Source: Chloroflexota bacterium
Lineage (GTDB): Bacteria; Chloroflexota; Dehalococcoidia; UBA2247; RBG-13-53-26
Assembly: GCA_016876035.1 (NCBI GenBank)
Contig: VGOE01000009.1
Coordinates: 1-47,834, forward strand
DNA: 47,834 nt
Direction: 5' to 3'
Part shown: piece after piece, positions 1 through 8,467 of the stretch
Layout: every line of letters starts with the position of its first letter
Numbering within the stretch: the first letter of the stretch is position 1
Position numbers and translations under genes: made by a program
The notes under the pieces: generated by a model
The model's database searches: none
What the model was told of the DNA's origin: nothing
What the model saw: only the letters and a program-made list of their open reading frames with translations

Positions 1-150
1 AGCGGCCTCTTTACCTTCATCGCTGCCTAACCTCCTGGGTGATACCTTACTCCAATCTGACTCACATTGGAAGGGGTCTTATTACCCACTGATTACGGCG
101 ACTCCTGTTGCTTGGTAAACCTCAACGTGGGTGTGCTAAAATTAAGGGTT

Positions 151-849
151 ATGGCTACAGAGTCCGTAGTTCTCAGCACTGCCGACACAGAGGCAATCCG
201 CCATTTCAAGAAGGCTATGTGCACTGGTAAGCACTGGTACATCGCCTTACTTGAGGCTATAGAATTGTGGAATAGCACTGAGGAAGTCCATCAAGAGGAA
301 CACTACCGCTACCTTATCGGCCACGAGGCCTTCGACTGGTTATCCCTGGCGCAACGCCTCTGCTCAGAGGTGGATGGCCTCTTACCTGAAGAGGAGAAGA
401 TCAACCTGCTTTTTTTCGCCGCGCCGCCCATCGATATCTCTCCGGAGGAATTCAGCAAGCTTATTGGTAGCACCAAGTACCGGGCTTATCTCAACTATCT
501 TTACGGGGTTGTCGTAGAAGAGGCATTGCTTGCTGTAGCTGAGGAAGCAGTCTATAAGGAACGCCGCCATTTTGCAACTTACCAGGACGAACATATCCAG
601 CAGGAAGCATACCGCCGCGTGTACGGCACTGATATGATCACCTTGCTGAACCGGTTCAGGCAAGAGAGGGGTTATCCTTTGCGGGACTCGATTACCCTGA
701 CAGAGCAGAAGGAATTCACCTACTGGTTATTCAGGTATCGCCTGGATCATTGCGACAAAGCGCGGATAGCCAGTGACACCAAGGAAGCTTTGAAGTGGTT
801 GCGCCGCCAGTGGGACTCCAGATTGAAGAGAAAGCCTGCCAGACTGTGA
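151..849 (+). CDS. Unrecognised conserved-looking protein, 232 aa
   Basis: I do not recognise this protein family. The frame is open from a TTG at 67, but the ATG at 151 (MATESVVLSTADTEAIRHF) is the better start, since the residues before it look non-coding. The product is soluble, helical, rich in Glu, Arg and Tyr, with no signal peptide and no membrane segment. It contains several aromatic-charged stretches (KHWYIALLEAIELW, HYRYLIGHEAFDWL, FTYWLFRYRLDHCDKAR) and a very basic C-terminus. A possible extended -10 (TGCTAAAAT) lies just upstream near 134. It converges on the helicase gene, 32 bp away, so the two are not co-transcribed. No catalytic motif is visible and no function is proposed. 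That it is a real gene rests on its length, normal codon composition and lack of a better overlapping frame. Confidence 0.6.
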   Translation: MATESVVLSTADTEAIRHFKKAMCTGKHWYIALLEAIELWNSTEEVHQEEHYRYLIGHEAFDWLSLAQRLCSEVDGLLPEEEKINLLFFAAPPIDISPEEFSKLIGSTKYRAYLNYLYGVVVEEALLAVAEEAVYKERRHFATYQDEHIQQEAYRRVYGTDMITLLNRFRQERGYPLRDSITLTEQKEFTYWLFRYRLDHCDKARIASDTKEALKWLRRQWDSRLKRKPARL

Positions 850-881
850 GGAATATCTCCCCAGCCATAACCGCAGATCAG

Positions 882-3014
882 TTACTTCATCTTTTGTAGT
901 GGTGCCAGACTTAACAGTAGCCTTTTGATCCCCACCTTTTCGAAATCTACCACTACCTCCTGGTCATCTGTAGCCGGGCTACAACTCACCACTACCCCTT
1001 CGCCGAACCGAGCATGATGCACATAGTCGCCAGCCTCCACACTGATGAGACTAGGACTGGATACTGTCTCTCGCCGATCCACCGCTCCCGCAGCTCTGGT
1101 GACCTGGGGAGGGATGTCTTGCAGGAAGCGAGAGGATGGGTTGGCACTGAAGCCTCCCATTAATCTGCGGCGTAACGCATTAATTAGGTAGAGCCGTCTC
1201 TTGGCACGAGTCATCCCGACGTAACACAGACGGCGTTCCTCCTCCATCTGTGCCGGGTCATCAAAGGACCTGAAATGGGGCAGGACACCTTCTTCCATGC
1301 CCACAATAAAAACCACCGGGTATTCCAGGCCTTTAGCCTGATGCAGCGTAATGAGCGTTACCACATCCTTTTTCTCGTCCAGTTGATCAGCCTCGGAGAA
1401 CAGCGAGACCCCCTCCACAAAAGAGGTCAGACTCTCCTTGGGTTTGAGGTGCTGAAACTCATTGGCTATACCACGGAGCTCCATGATGTTTTCCCAGCGT
1501 TCCTCGCCGTCATCCAGTTCCAGAAGATGCTCTTTATACCCCGTCTTCTGTATTAGCAAGTCCATCAGGTCGGCCACATTCATTCTTTGGCTCTCATCTA
1601 TTAGCTCTTGGATAAGGTTGAAGAAATTTGTCAGTGCTTGCACGGCCCGCGGAGTGAGATGACAGGAAGACTCCTCTTGCACAATCTGCCGCAGTCCTTC
1701 GTACGGGGCAATGCCCAGGCCCTTTGTCCACTGCAATAGCTCCTCTACTGTCCTCTGGCCAATGCCCCGCCCCGGAACGTTGATTATCCTTATCAGGCTG
1801 ATGCTGTCATAGGGATTATGGAGCAGTTTCAAGTAGGCGATGATATCCTTGACCTCACGCCGTTCATAGAAGCGCACCCCACCCACCAACTGATAGGGCA
1901 CGCCGTACCGGATGAACATCTCCTCGAGGGCCCGCGACTGGGCATTGGTGCGGTACATCACCACGCAGTCCAGAGGCCTTGCTTCACCCTTGTTCAGCAA
2001 GCGCTGTACCTCGCTGACCACGAAATGCGCTTCATCTGCCTCATCATCGGTGGTCACCAGGTTCACAGGCGAGCCAACCTCATTCTCCGTCCACAGCTTG
2101 TTCTCTTTCCGCTCGCGGTTGACTGAGATCACCTGATGGGCAGCTTCCAGGATATTCTTGGTAGAGCGATAGCTCTGCGCCAGGTAGACTACCTTTGCTT
2201 CGGCATAGTCTTTCTCGAAGTTCAGGATATTGCGCAGGTCAGCATATCTCCACGAATAAATAGATTGGTCTGGGTCTCCCACAACGCAAACGTTGCGGTA
2301 CTTTCCTCCAATTTGCTTCACCAGGGCATACTGGGCGATGTTAGTGTCCTGGAATTCATCGACCAGCAGATGCAGATAACGGGACTGGTATTTTGACAGC
2401 ACCTCTGGATGTTGATGAAAAAGATGATAGGTTCTCATAATGAGGTCATCAAAGTCCAGGGCGCGGTTCTGCTCCAGTAGCCTCTGGTACTGTTGATATA
2501 CTTTCTGAATCACTTCTTCAAAACGGCTGTGACTTTGCTGGCCGTAATACTCCGGCATGACCAGATGGCTTTTGGCCTGCCCTATGGCCGATTGGAAAGC
2601 CTTTGGTGGATATCTTTTGGGATCGATCGCCAGTCCTTCGAGAGTGCGTTTTATGAGGCCGATCTGGTCTTCGTCGTCGTAGATAACGAACCTGGGATCG
2701 ATTCCTATGGCCTTTCCATTACGGCGCAGGATAGCAGCGCAGATGGCATGAAAAGTACCGACGGTCAGCCCTTCTGCCGATCGCCCCAGCAGGCTGTTTA
2801 GCCTTTGCTTCATCTCCCGGGCCGCCCTGTTGGTAAAGGTGACGGCCATGATGCGGCTCGGATTGATGCGCCATGTCTTGACGAAATAGGCGATCCGGTG
2901 GGTGATGACTCTGGTCTTGCCGCTTCCCGGGCCAGCCAGGATAAGCAGAGGCCCTTCAACAGTTTCTACGGCTTCTCTCTGGGCGGGGTTAAGCCCTTCT
3001 AAGACGTCCACCAT
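882..3014 (-). CDS. pcrA: ATP-dependent DNA helicase PcrA/UvrD (superfamily 1A)
   Basis: 3'-5' DNA helicase of the UvrD/PcrA/Rep family, used in nucleotide excision repair, restart and recombination control in the cytoplasm. The order of motifs is complete: the Q-motif region LNPAQREAVETVEGPLLILAG, Walker A GPGSGKT near residue 33, VTFTNRAAREM, motif II VDEFQDTN (DEFQ rather than the common DEYQ), motif III GDPDQSIYSWR, motif IV QSYRSTKNIL, motif V TLHQAKGLEYPVVFIVG and motif VI EERRLCYVGMTRAK. The 710-residue length matches the family. The C-terminus (VHHARFGEGVVVSC) is the Tudor-like element of PcrA that contacts RNA polymerase. The start is the ATG of MVDVLEGLNPAQ. It is transcribed away from nadA and faces the unknown gene at the window start. 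Confidence 0.96.
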   Translation of the reverse strand: MVDVLEGLNPAQREAVETVEGPLLILAGPGSGKTRVITHRIAYFVKTWRINPSRIMAVTFTNRAAREMKQRLNSLLGRSAEGLTVGTFHAICAAILRRNGKAIGIDPRFVIYDDEDQIGLIKRTLEGLAIDPKRYPPKAFQSAIGQAKSHLVMPEYYGQQSHSRFEEVIQKVYQQYQRLLEQNRALDFDDLIMRTYHLFHQHPEVLSKYQSRYLHLLVDEFQDTNIAQYALVKQIGGKYRNVCVVGDPDQSIYSWRYADLRNILNFEKDYAEAKVVYLAQSYRSTKNILEAAHQVISVNRERKENKLWTENEVGSPVNLVTTDDEADEAHFVVSEVQRLLNKGEARPLDCVVMYRTNAQSRALEEMFIRYGVPYQLVGGVRFYERREVKDIIAYLKLLHNPYDSISLIRIINVPGRGIGQRTVEELLQWTKGLGIAPYEGLRQIVQEESSCHLTPRAVQALTNFFNLIQELIDESQRMNVADLMDLLIQKTGYKEHLLELDDGEERWENIMELRGIANEFQHLKPKESLTSFVEGVSLFSEADQLDEKKDVVTLITLHQAKGLEYPVVFIVGMEEGVLPHFRSFDDPAQMEEERRLCYVGMTRAKRRLYLINALRRRLMGGFSANPSSRFLQDIPPQVTRAAGAVDRRETVSSPSLISVEAGDYVHHARFGEGVVVSCSPATDDQEVVVDFEKVGIKRLLLSLAPLQKMK

Positions 3015-3028
3015 GGATTCTTGAGCAA

Positions 3029-3037
3029 ATTATAGCA
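3029..3037 (-). promoter_or_regulatory. Probable extended -10 promoter of pcrA
   Basis: On the minus strand the sequence reads TGC-TATAAT, a textbook extended -10 element. No good -35 is seen 16-18 bp further upstream. The -10 ends only 14 bp before the pcrA ATG at 3014, so the predicted transcript would have a leader of about 8 nt or fewer, too short for a normal Shine-Dalgarno interaction. Confidence 0.45.
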
Positions 3038-3410
3038 TTTTGCCGAAGAGAGAGCACCAATTGGGCGTTCTCAGCCCTGCCAGATTTCAATGTCCTTGTG
3101 ATAGCCTGTCCAAGAATCGGCGTAGCAAAACTTCTCCTTACCTGGCAGCTGTAGGGTGGTGGAACGAAGTGTAATCCACGGCTGATCAGCCGAGATTACC
3201 GGACTGACTTTGCATACCGTAGGGCAGATTTACCAACCTGCCCGCCCGAGACGGTCGGGTTAGGAAACCCGACCTACGGATTTAGCTAGCCGTGCCATTT
3301 TGGCGAAAGCCAGAATCCAGGAGACAGTGAATGCTATCAGTGGGTGTCAGGTCACTTTCCTGATTGCTCTGACGCTAGCTACGTGGGCAGTGGAGAGAAG
3401 AGGAGGCACT
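3038..3410. repeat. Gene-free stretch with two short palindromes
   Basis: No gene is visible between pcrA and nadA. The stretch holds a perfect 14-bp palindrome at 3179-3192 (CGGCTGATCAGCCG) and a hairpin at 3253-3274 with a 9-bp stem (GGTCGGGTT / AACCCGACC) and a 4-nt loop, flanked by CTACGG. The second is of the same general design (short GC-rich palindrome beside CTAC) as the palindromes near 42-45 kb and may be a dispersed intergenic repeat. Neither is followed by a T-run, so they are not good terminators. Confidence 0.5.
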
Positions 3411-4340
3411 TTATCCCTGAAGCATCCTATCTACGGCAGCCTTGGCCCTGGTCCTGATTTCCTCGGGGACCTTTACCTCAGGAGACATGTCTTGCAGAGA
3501 CCAGAGGATCGTCTCCAGGGTGATCAGCTTCATGTTAGGACAGATGGCCTGCTCGGAGATCGGTATGAATACCTTCTCCGGATTTTCTTTCCTCAGACGA
3601 TATATTATGCCTACCTCGGTGCCTATGACTATCTCCCTGGCTGCCGTGCTCTGGGCATACCGGCACATGCCTCCGGTGCTGAGGACGGCGTCGGCCAGCG
3701 CAATCACCTCGGGTCGGCACTCCGGATGCACCATCACCTCCGCCTGGGGATGCTCCTTCTTCAATCTGAGGATGTCGGCTGGCTGTATCCGTGCATGGGT
3801 GGGACAGAAGCCAGGCCAGAGGACCATTTTCCTTCCTGTCTGGGTGGAGATGTAATGTCCCAGGTATTGGTCAGGCACAAATATGATCTCTGTGGCGTCC
3901 AGCTTCCGCACCAGTTCCACTGCATTGGCTGAGGTACAGCACACATCTGACTCGGCCTTGACCTCAGCAGAGGTATTGATGTAGCAGACTACCGTGGCTT
4001 GAGGATGTTCCTTCTTCTTCTGTCTTAGAGCCTCGGCGGTGATCATGTTGGCCATCGGACAGCCGGCGTGCAAATCGGGCAATAGGACCGCCTTGTCGGG
4101 ACACAGTATGGAGGCTGTCTCGGCCATAAAATGCACCCCGCAGAAGACGATCACTTCGGCGTCGGTCTTGGCCGCCTTCTGGCTCAGCTCCAGGGAGTCG
4201 CCCACGTAGTCGGCTATATCCTGAACCTCGCCCAGTTGATAGTTGTGGGCCAGGATGATGGCCTTCCTCTTCTTCTTCAGGTCCAGGACGTTCTCCCTTA
4301 GCTCGCTGCTGCTATCTTTCACTGCCCCTGTATCCTCCAA
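3411..4340 (-). CDS. nadA: Quinolinate synthase NadA
   Basis: Condenses iminoaspartate with dihydroxyacetone phosphate to quinolinate, the precursor of NAD. It is a cytoplasmic [4Fe-4S] enzyme of about 300 residues, matching the 309 seen. Family landmarks are KRKAIILAHNYQLGEVQDIADYVGDSLELSQKA at the N-terminus, VIVFCGVHFMAETASILCP (first cluster cysteine), CYINTSAEVKAESDVCCTSANAV (second) and MVHPECRPEV plus the later ICPNMKLITLE region for the third. It overlaps the end of fdhD by 22 bp and is the last gene of the minus-strand array. The cysteine desulfurase upstream in the same array is a natural sulfur source for its cluster. nadB and nadC are not in the window, so the rest of the pathway cannot be judged. 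Confidence 0.95.
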   Translation of the reverse strand: MEDTGAVKDSSSELRENVLDLKKKRKAIILAHNYQLGEVQDIADYVGDSLELSQKAAKTDAEVIVFCGVHFMAETASILCPDKAVLLPDLHAGCPMANMITAEALRQKKKEHPQATVVCYINTSAEVKAESDVCCTSANAVELVRKLDATEIIFVPDQYLGHYISTQTGRKMVLWPGFCPTHARIQPADILRLKKEHPQAEVMVHPECRPEVIALADAVLSTGGMCRYAQSTAAREIVIGTEVGIIYRLRKENPEKVFIPISEQAICPNMKLITLETILWSLQDMSPEVKVPEEIRTRAKAAVDRMLQG

Positions 4341-5104
4341 CTGCCCGAGTAGACCCGCATCGACCTTCCCCTGACCAGGCCCACCAGGGTCATGTCCAGA
4401 TCGTTAGCTAGCTTCACTCCCAGGCTGGTGGGCACTGCTATGGAGATGATTATGGGGACGCCCTTCTTCAGAACCTTAAGCAGCATCTCAGAGGAGACTC
4501 TCCCGCTTATGGTCATTATCCGGTCATCGGTGGGGATATCTTCCAAGATACACCGTCCGAATATCTTGTCAATGGCGTTATGCCTTCCCACGTCCTCGCT
4601 GAAAAGGAGTATGTTCTTGGTATCGCACAGGGCCGCGCTGTGCACCCCGTGCGTTGTCCGGTAGAGCTCGGAGTGGTGCTGAAACTGGTTCGCCAGAGCC
4701 AGAATCTCGGCTGGCGCCACCTGGGCTTGAGATTGCAGCTTGGGCTGATCCTGGAGGTCAGCCGCACTGTAGAAAGAAGCCCCTCTTCCACAACCTGTCG
4801 TTATAAATCGCTTGAACGCGATATCCAGGGGGATTTCCTTGTCCTCTTTGGTCTCCACCCATACCATCCCGCGCTGCTCATCAACTACTATCTTCTTGAT
4901 GTCTTCCTTGCCCTTGAGCAGCCCTTCGGAAAAGAGGTAACCCACGGCCAGGTACTTCAAGTCTACTGGGGAGCACAGCAGAGTCACCAGCTCCTGGTTA
5001 TTCAGAGAGATGGTGAGAGGGAACTCCTTGACGACGGGCTCCTCGACTTCCTTGCGGCCGTCCTCGCTGATGTGCAGAACAGGGAATCTTTCTGTTGCTT
5101 CCAT
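4319..5104 (-). CDS. fdhD: Formate dehydrogenase accessory sulfurtransferase FdhD
   Basis: FdhD carries sulfur from a cysteine desulfurase to the molybdenum/tungsten bis-MGD cofactor of formate dehydrogenase. The 261-residue product has the family core: EFPLTISLNNQELVTLLCSPVDLKYLAVGYLFSEGLL, then FITTGCGRGASFY, the THGVHSAALCD segment, FSEDVGRHNAIDKIFG and the C-terminal SGRVSSEMLLKVLKKGVPIIIS. In E. coli FdhD the catalytic motif is CxxC. Here the matching loop is TTGCGRG, keeping only one cysteine. The gene follows a MOSC-domain gene by 19 bp and a cysteine desulfurase lies further upstream, a fitting source of sulfur. Its presence predicts a molybdenum or tungsten formate dehydrogenase outside the window. 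Confidence 0.93.
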   Translation of the reverse strand: MEATERFPVLHISEDGRKEVEEPVVKEFPLTISLNNQELVTLLCSPVDLKYLAVGYLFSEGLLKGKEDIKKIVVDEQRGMVWVETKEDKEIPLDIAFKRFITTGCGRGASFYSAADLQDQPKLQSQAQVAPAEILALANQFQHHSELYRTTHGVHSAALCDTKNILLFSEDVGRHNAIDKIFGRCILEDIPTDDRIMTISGRVSSEMLLKVLKKGVPIIISIAVPTSLGVKLANDLDMTLVGLVRGRSMRVYSGSWRIQGQ

Positions 5105-5123
5105 TGTCTTCTTCGCTTCTTGG

Positions 5124-5561
5124 TCAGCCTTGCACCGCTATCGGGTCTCCGGCCTTCACTACCCCACCACGGATTATCTTAGCAAATATCCCCTCTTTGG
5201 GCATGATGCACTTGCCTACCTCGCGGAAGATAGCGCACTTGGCGTGGCAATCCTTGCCGATCTGAGTAACCTCCAGGACCACCTCCGTGCCTACCACTAT
5301 CCTGGTGCCCACAGGCAAGGAGACTAGACTTATGCCCTCAGTGGTCAGGTTCTCAGCAAAGTCCCCCGGCCCCACGTCGAATCCCCTTTGCCTCATTTTG
5401 TCGATGCTTTCCCTGGCCAGCAGGCTCACCTGGCGATGGGTGCAGCAGTCAGCGTGGGCATCACCCACAAGCCCGTAGTCATCCTTGAGGACGCCTTGCT
5501 CCACCGGTTCCTTTTTGGTTCCTTTGTCCCTGCTCTTACAAACGGCGATTATCTTACCCAC
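5124..5561 (-). CDS. MOSC-domain protein, 145 aa
   Basis: A single small MOSC (molybdenum cofactor sulfurase C-terminal) domain, the type found as a stand-alone protein in anaerobes and thought to handle sulfur on the molybdenum cofactor. Visible family features are the N-terminal strand GKIIAVCKSRDKGTKK, the GLVGDAHADCCTHRQVSLLA segment, GDFAENLTTEGI, and the conserved cysteine region IGKDCHAKCAIFREVGKCIMPKEGIFAKI. The start is a GTG at 5561 that overlaps the end of the YHS gene by 8 bp, suggesting translational coupling. Position between a YHS protein and FdhD suggests work on a formate dehydrogenase or another molybdoenzyme. The exact substrate is unknown. Confidence 0.88.
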   Translation of the reverse strand: MGKIIAVCKSRDKGTKKEPVEQGVLKDDYGLVGDAHADCCTHRQVSLLARESIDKMRQRGFDVGPGDFAENLTTEGISLVSLPVGTRIVVGTEVVLEVTQIGKDCHAKCAIFREVGKCIMPKEGIFAKIIRGGVVKAGDPIAVQG

Positions 5562-5712
5562 TCTTCTCCGTTTTCAAATACTTCTCCGGGTTGGCAACGA
5601 AGGCTTTCTTGCAGCCGGGAGCGCAGAAGTAATAGGTCTTCCCTTTATATTCCGCCGTGGCTGCCGCCTTCTTCTCCTCCACTTTCATCTTACAGACGGG
5701 GTCTATGGCCAT
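5554..5712 (-). CDS. Small YHS-domain protein, 52 aa
   Basis: Short gene easily missed by length cut-offs. The translation begins MAIDPVCKMKVEEKKA and continues with YKGKTYYFCAPGCKKAF and NPEKYL, the YHS-domain pattern DPVC-x-M ... YYFC-x2-C ... F ... P-x-x-Y. The three cysteines (C7, C30, C34) would bind a metal ion. A GGAGG sits 8 nt before the ATG at 5712. A second in-frame ATG at 5718 is only 2 nt from it and therefore unlikely. The gene lies between cysteine desulfurase and the MOSC gene and overlaps the latter by 8 bp, so it belongs to the same operon. Such proteins often act as small metal-binding domains next to metalloenzyme or transport genes. The role here is unknown. Confidence 0.85.
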   Translation of the reverse strand: MAIDPVCKMKVEEKKAAATAEYKGKTYYFCAPGCKKAFVANPEKYLKTEKSG

Positions 5713-5764
5713 TTCCATCACCTCCCTTGGCCTTTGGCTTCAGGTCACCTGGTATTGGCATCGC

Positions 5765-6931
5765 TCATGCCTTACTTTTCAAAAAGGGCGACATGGCCCT
5801 GAGTCTGGTCACGATCCTGGGTAGTACTTCCAGGACTCGCTCTATGTCTTCCCGGGTCGTTTCTCTGCCCAGGCTCAGCCGCAGTGAGCCGTGACACAGC
5901 CAGGCAGGCAATCCCAGTGCTAGCAGGACATGAGATGCCTCAACAGCACTGGAAGCACAAGCCGACCCGGTGGAAGCAGCAATGCCCTCCAAATCCATAC
6001 TGATGGCCATGGATTCTCCCTCAACAAACTCGACACTTATGTTTATGTTGTTGGGCAGCCTCAGCGAAGGATGCCCGTTGAGATAGATTCCCTCGATTCG
6101 CTCGAAGAGGCCCTGAATAAGCTCGTCCCTCAGAAAAGTCAGGCGTTCCATTTCGTCCTTCATTTCGCCTTCAGCAATCTCTACCGCTTTGCCAAAGCCA
6201 ACGATCGCCGGAATGTTCTCTGTGCTGGCGCGGCGCCCCCTCTCCTGCTCCCCACCGTGCATGAAGGGGACAATCCGGGTTCCCTTCCGAATGTAAAGCG
6301 CTCCTACCCCTTTTGGCCCGTAGAGCTTGTGGGCTGATATAGACAGCAGGTCTACCCCGAGATCATCCACATTTACCGGGATATGCCCGGTTGTCTGCAC
6401 TGCATCGGTGTGGAGGCAGATTTCCTGCTCCCGCGCTATCCTGGCTATTTCGGCAATCGGCTCTATAGTGCCTATCTCATTGTTAGCGTGCATCACTGAA
6501 ATGAGTATCGTTTTGCCGGTGATCGCCTTCCTGACATCCTCCGGATCAACCAGGCCGTACTTATCCACCGGAAGATAGGTTACCTCGAAACCTTGCCCCT
6601 CCAGGAATTTGCAGGGCTCCAGCACGGCATGGTGCTCAATGGCACTGGTGATGATATGGTTTCCCTTCTGCCGGTTGGCGTAAGCTACCCCTTTTACGGC
6701 GAAGTTATCGGCTTCAGTCCCTCCGCTGGTGAAGACGATCTCTTCACTTCGGGAGCCGATAAGATGCGCCACCTTGCCTCTGGCTTCTTCTAAGGCTGCT
6801 TTTGTCTCCTGACCCAGTGAATGGATGCTGGACGGATTGCCAAAGGCGTCGCTGAAGTAGGGCAGCATAGCCTTCACCACCTTGGGGTGAGTCGGTGTGG
6901 TGGCAGCATAATCAAGGTATATCTTTTTCAC
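5765..6931 (-). CDS. nifS: Cysteine desulfurase, NifS/IscS family
   Basis: PLP enzyme that takes sulfur from cysteine as an enzyme-bound persulfide for Fe-S clusters and other sulfur carriers. Its 388 residues show [18 protein letters not shown] at the N-terminus, [25 protein letters not shown], the PLP lysine in [12 protein letters not shown] and the long group I active-site loop with the catalytic cysteine in [17 protein letters not shown]. It lies directly before the YHS, MOSC and fdhD genes and after a NIL-domain gene. There is no iscU in the window. FdhD is a known type of acceptor for the persulfide, and NadA needs a cluster, so the desulfurase may serve both genes of its operon. Confidence 0.95.
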   Translation of the reverse strand: MKKIYLDYAATTPTHPKVVKAMLPYFSDAFGNPSSIHSLGQETKAALEEARGKVAHLIGSRSEEIVFTSGGTEADNFAVKGVAYANRQKGNHIITSAIEHHAVLEPCKFLEGQGFEVTYLPVDKYGLVDPEDVRKAITGKTILISVMHANNEIGTIEPIAEIARIAREQEICLHTDAVQTTGHIPVNVDDLGVDLLSISAHKLYGPKGVGALYIRKGTRIVPFMHGGEQERGRRASTENIPAIVGFGKAVEIAEGEMKDEMERLTFLRDELIQGLFERIEGIYLNGHPSLRLPNNINISVEFVEGESMAISMDLEGIAASTGSACASSAVEASHVLLALGLPAWLCHGSLRLSLGRETTREDIERVLEVLPRIVTRLRAMSPFLKSKA

Positions 6932-6934
6932 TCT

Positions 6935-7177
6935 TTAGCCCTCCACAATATCGCCGACAACGGGATCAACCCTCACCCCTTTGGCCATCACCCAGGCAAT
7001 TCCGCGCTCAATTTCCTTCTCTTCCCCCTCCAGCTCCAGCACCACCCACCCTTTATTCTCGGACACATCAGCCCGGCGGATATTGGGCACCACTTCGAAC
7101 TGTCGCCCAAGGTTGTAAATAATAGGTTCCTTAATCAGCTCAGGGGGAAACGTGAACATTACGCGCCTCTTCGCCAT
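6935..7177 (-). CDS. Stand-alone NIL-domain protein, 80 aa
   Basis: A single NIL domain, the small ferredoxin-like fold named after a conserved Asn-Ile-Leu and best known from the C-terminus of MetN methionine importers and from archaeal homocysteine-synthesis ferredoxins. The sequence MAKRRVMFTFPPELIKEPIIYNLGRQF ... VVLELEGEEKEIERGIAWVMAKGVRVDPV parallels the N-terminal half of the NIL-ferredoxin at 11492-11902 (VVLHFPRPLVDQPIIYRLVKDYDLSFNI ... VLELSGEEEDYSRGMRYLTEVGVDIQPL), but no Fe-S cysteines follow. The frame is open further upstream. The ATG at 7177 is chosen because AAGGGG lies 6 nt before it. Placed between thrC and the desulfurase, it may bind a sulfur amino acid or act with the DUF39 system; this is inference. 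Confidence 0.85.
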   Translation of the reverse strand: MAKRRVMFTFPPELIKEPIIYNLGRQFEVVPNIRRADVSENKGWVVLELEGEEKEIERGIAWVMAKGVRVDPVVGDIVEG

Positions 7178-7233
7178 CTTAATCCCCTTCATCTTTCTTA
7201 GAATTATGATAACACGGCTGAAGTGTGATAGAA

Positions 7234-8457
7234 TCAAACTCTTGCACCGAGCGCCTCCTCAAAGGATTCGAGGCTGGCCTGGATAACAATTGGCCGAACA
7301 ATATCTGAAACTGTCTCCTGTGTCCTGGGCCCTGCCCCGGTAATAAAAGCTACTGTACGCTGGTTCCTTTCGATTGTCCCTGAAGCTGCCAGTTTCTTGA
7401 GTCCGGCAATCACTACTCCGCCCGCCACTTCAGCAAAGATACCTTCAGTTCGGGCCAATAGCTTCATTCCCGCGATGGATTCCTCATCGGTGACGGCGCA
7501 GGCACCACCCCCCGACTGCCGGGCCACCCTCAAGGCGTAGTTGCCATCAGCCGGGTTTCCAATGGCTATTGACCTGGCGATGGTGTCTGGTACCACTGGG
7601 TGCACGTGGAGAGAGCCGGCCTTGAAGGCGTTAACGATAGGCGAGGAACCGGCAGCCTGGGTGAGATACATGTGGGTATTAACCGGCTCGATCAAGCCCA
7701 GCATGGACAGCTCCTCCAGCCCTTTCCAAATTCGGGTGAAGAGAAGTCCCGAGGCCGCAGGAGCCACTACACAGTCAGGGGCATGCCACCCCAACTGCTC
7801 GGCCACCTCATAGCCCAAGGTCTTGCTGCCCTCAGCGTAATATGGTCTGAGGTTAATGTTAATGAATCCCCATTCATACTTCTGCGACACCGCAGCGCAG
7901 ACACGATTTACATCATCGTAACTGCCATCGACGGTCACCAGAACCGGGTCATAGATTGCTATCCCTATCAGCTTACTTGACTCCACATTGGAGGGGACGA
8001 AAACGTAGGCTTTGATGTCCACCTTGGCGGCGTGGGCAGCCACGCTGGCAGCCAGATTGCCCGTTGAGGCACAGGCTACGACGCCAAAGCCGAACTCCTG
8101 TGCCTTAGTGACGGCCACCGACACCGGCCTGTCCTTGAATGAGTACGTTGGATTGACACAATCGTTCTTGATATAAAGCTGGTCTAGGCCGATTTCCCAC
8201 CCCAGGTTGTCCGCTTTCAACAAGGGAGTAAGGCCACTGCCAATATCCACCGGCTCGCCTTCCACTGGCAGCATATCGCCATAGCGCCACATAGTGCGTG
8301 GCCCTCGGGTGATCTTGTCCCGGCTCACAGCCGCCGCCATGGACTTATAGTCGTAAATCACATCCACTGGGCTGAGGCAGAAATCGCATAGCGAGAGCGG
8401 CTTCAGTGAATACTCTCGCCCGCACTTTCGACAGCGTAGAGAGGTAGCGTAAGACAA
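7234..8457 (-). CDS. thrC: Threonine synthase
   Basis: Converts O-phosphohomoserine to threonine; PLP-dependent, fold type II. The N-terminus carries a zinc-ribbon-like pair of CxxC motifs (LRCRKCGREYS and LCDFCLSP), typical of many threonine synthases. The PLP lysine is in NPTYSFKDRPVSVAV, the phosphate-binding loop follows in ACASTGNLAASVAAHA, and PAASGLLF and the C-terminal FITGAG are also family-like. The open frame extends to 8502 inside the upstream gene, but AAGGAG lies at 8463-8468. The TTG at 8457 (5-nt spacing) or the GTG at 8460 (2-nt) are the likely starts; I take the TTG. Overlap or tight spacing with the metB-type gene shows an operon. The homoserine branch thus ends here beside methionine and cysteine genes. 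Confidence 0.9.
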   Translation of the reverse strand: MSYATSLRCRKCGREYSLKPLSLCDFCLSPVDVIYDYKSMAAAVSRDKITRGPRTMWRYGDMLPVEGEPVDIGSGLTPLLKADNLGWEIGLDQLYIKNDCVNPTYSFKDRPVSVAVTKAQEFGFGVVACASTGNLAASVAAHAAKVDIKAYVFVPSNVESSKLIGIAIYDPVLVTVDGSYDDVNRVCAAVSQKYEWGFININLRPYYAEGSKTLGYEVAEQLGWHAPDCVVAPAASGLLFTRIWKGLEELSMLGLIEPVNTHMYLTQAAGSSPIVNAFKAGSLHVHPVVPDTIARSIAIGNPADGNYALRVARQSGGGACAVTDEESIAGMKLLARTEGIFAEVAGGVVIAGLKKLAASGTIERNQRTVAFITGAGPRTQETVSDIVRPIVIQASLESFEEALGARV

Positions 8458-8467
8458 CACTACTCCT

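Noticed and set aside
3300-3932. 210-residue plus-strand frame over nadA
   Set aside because: It is antisense to the clear NadA gene.
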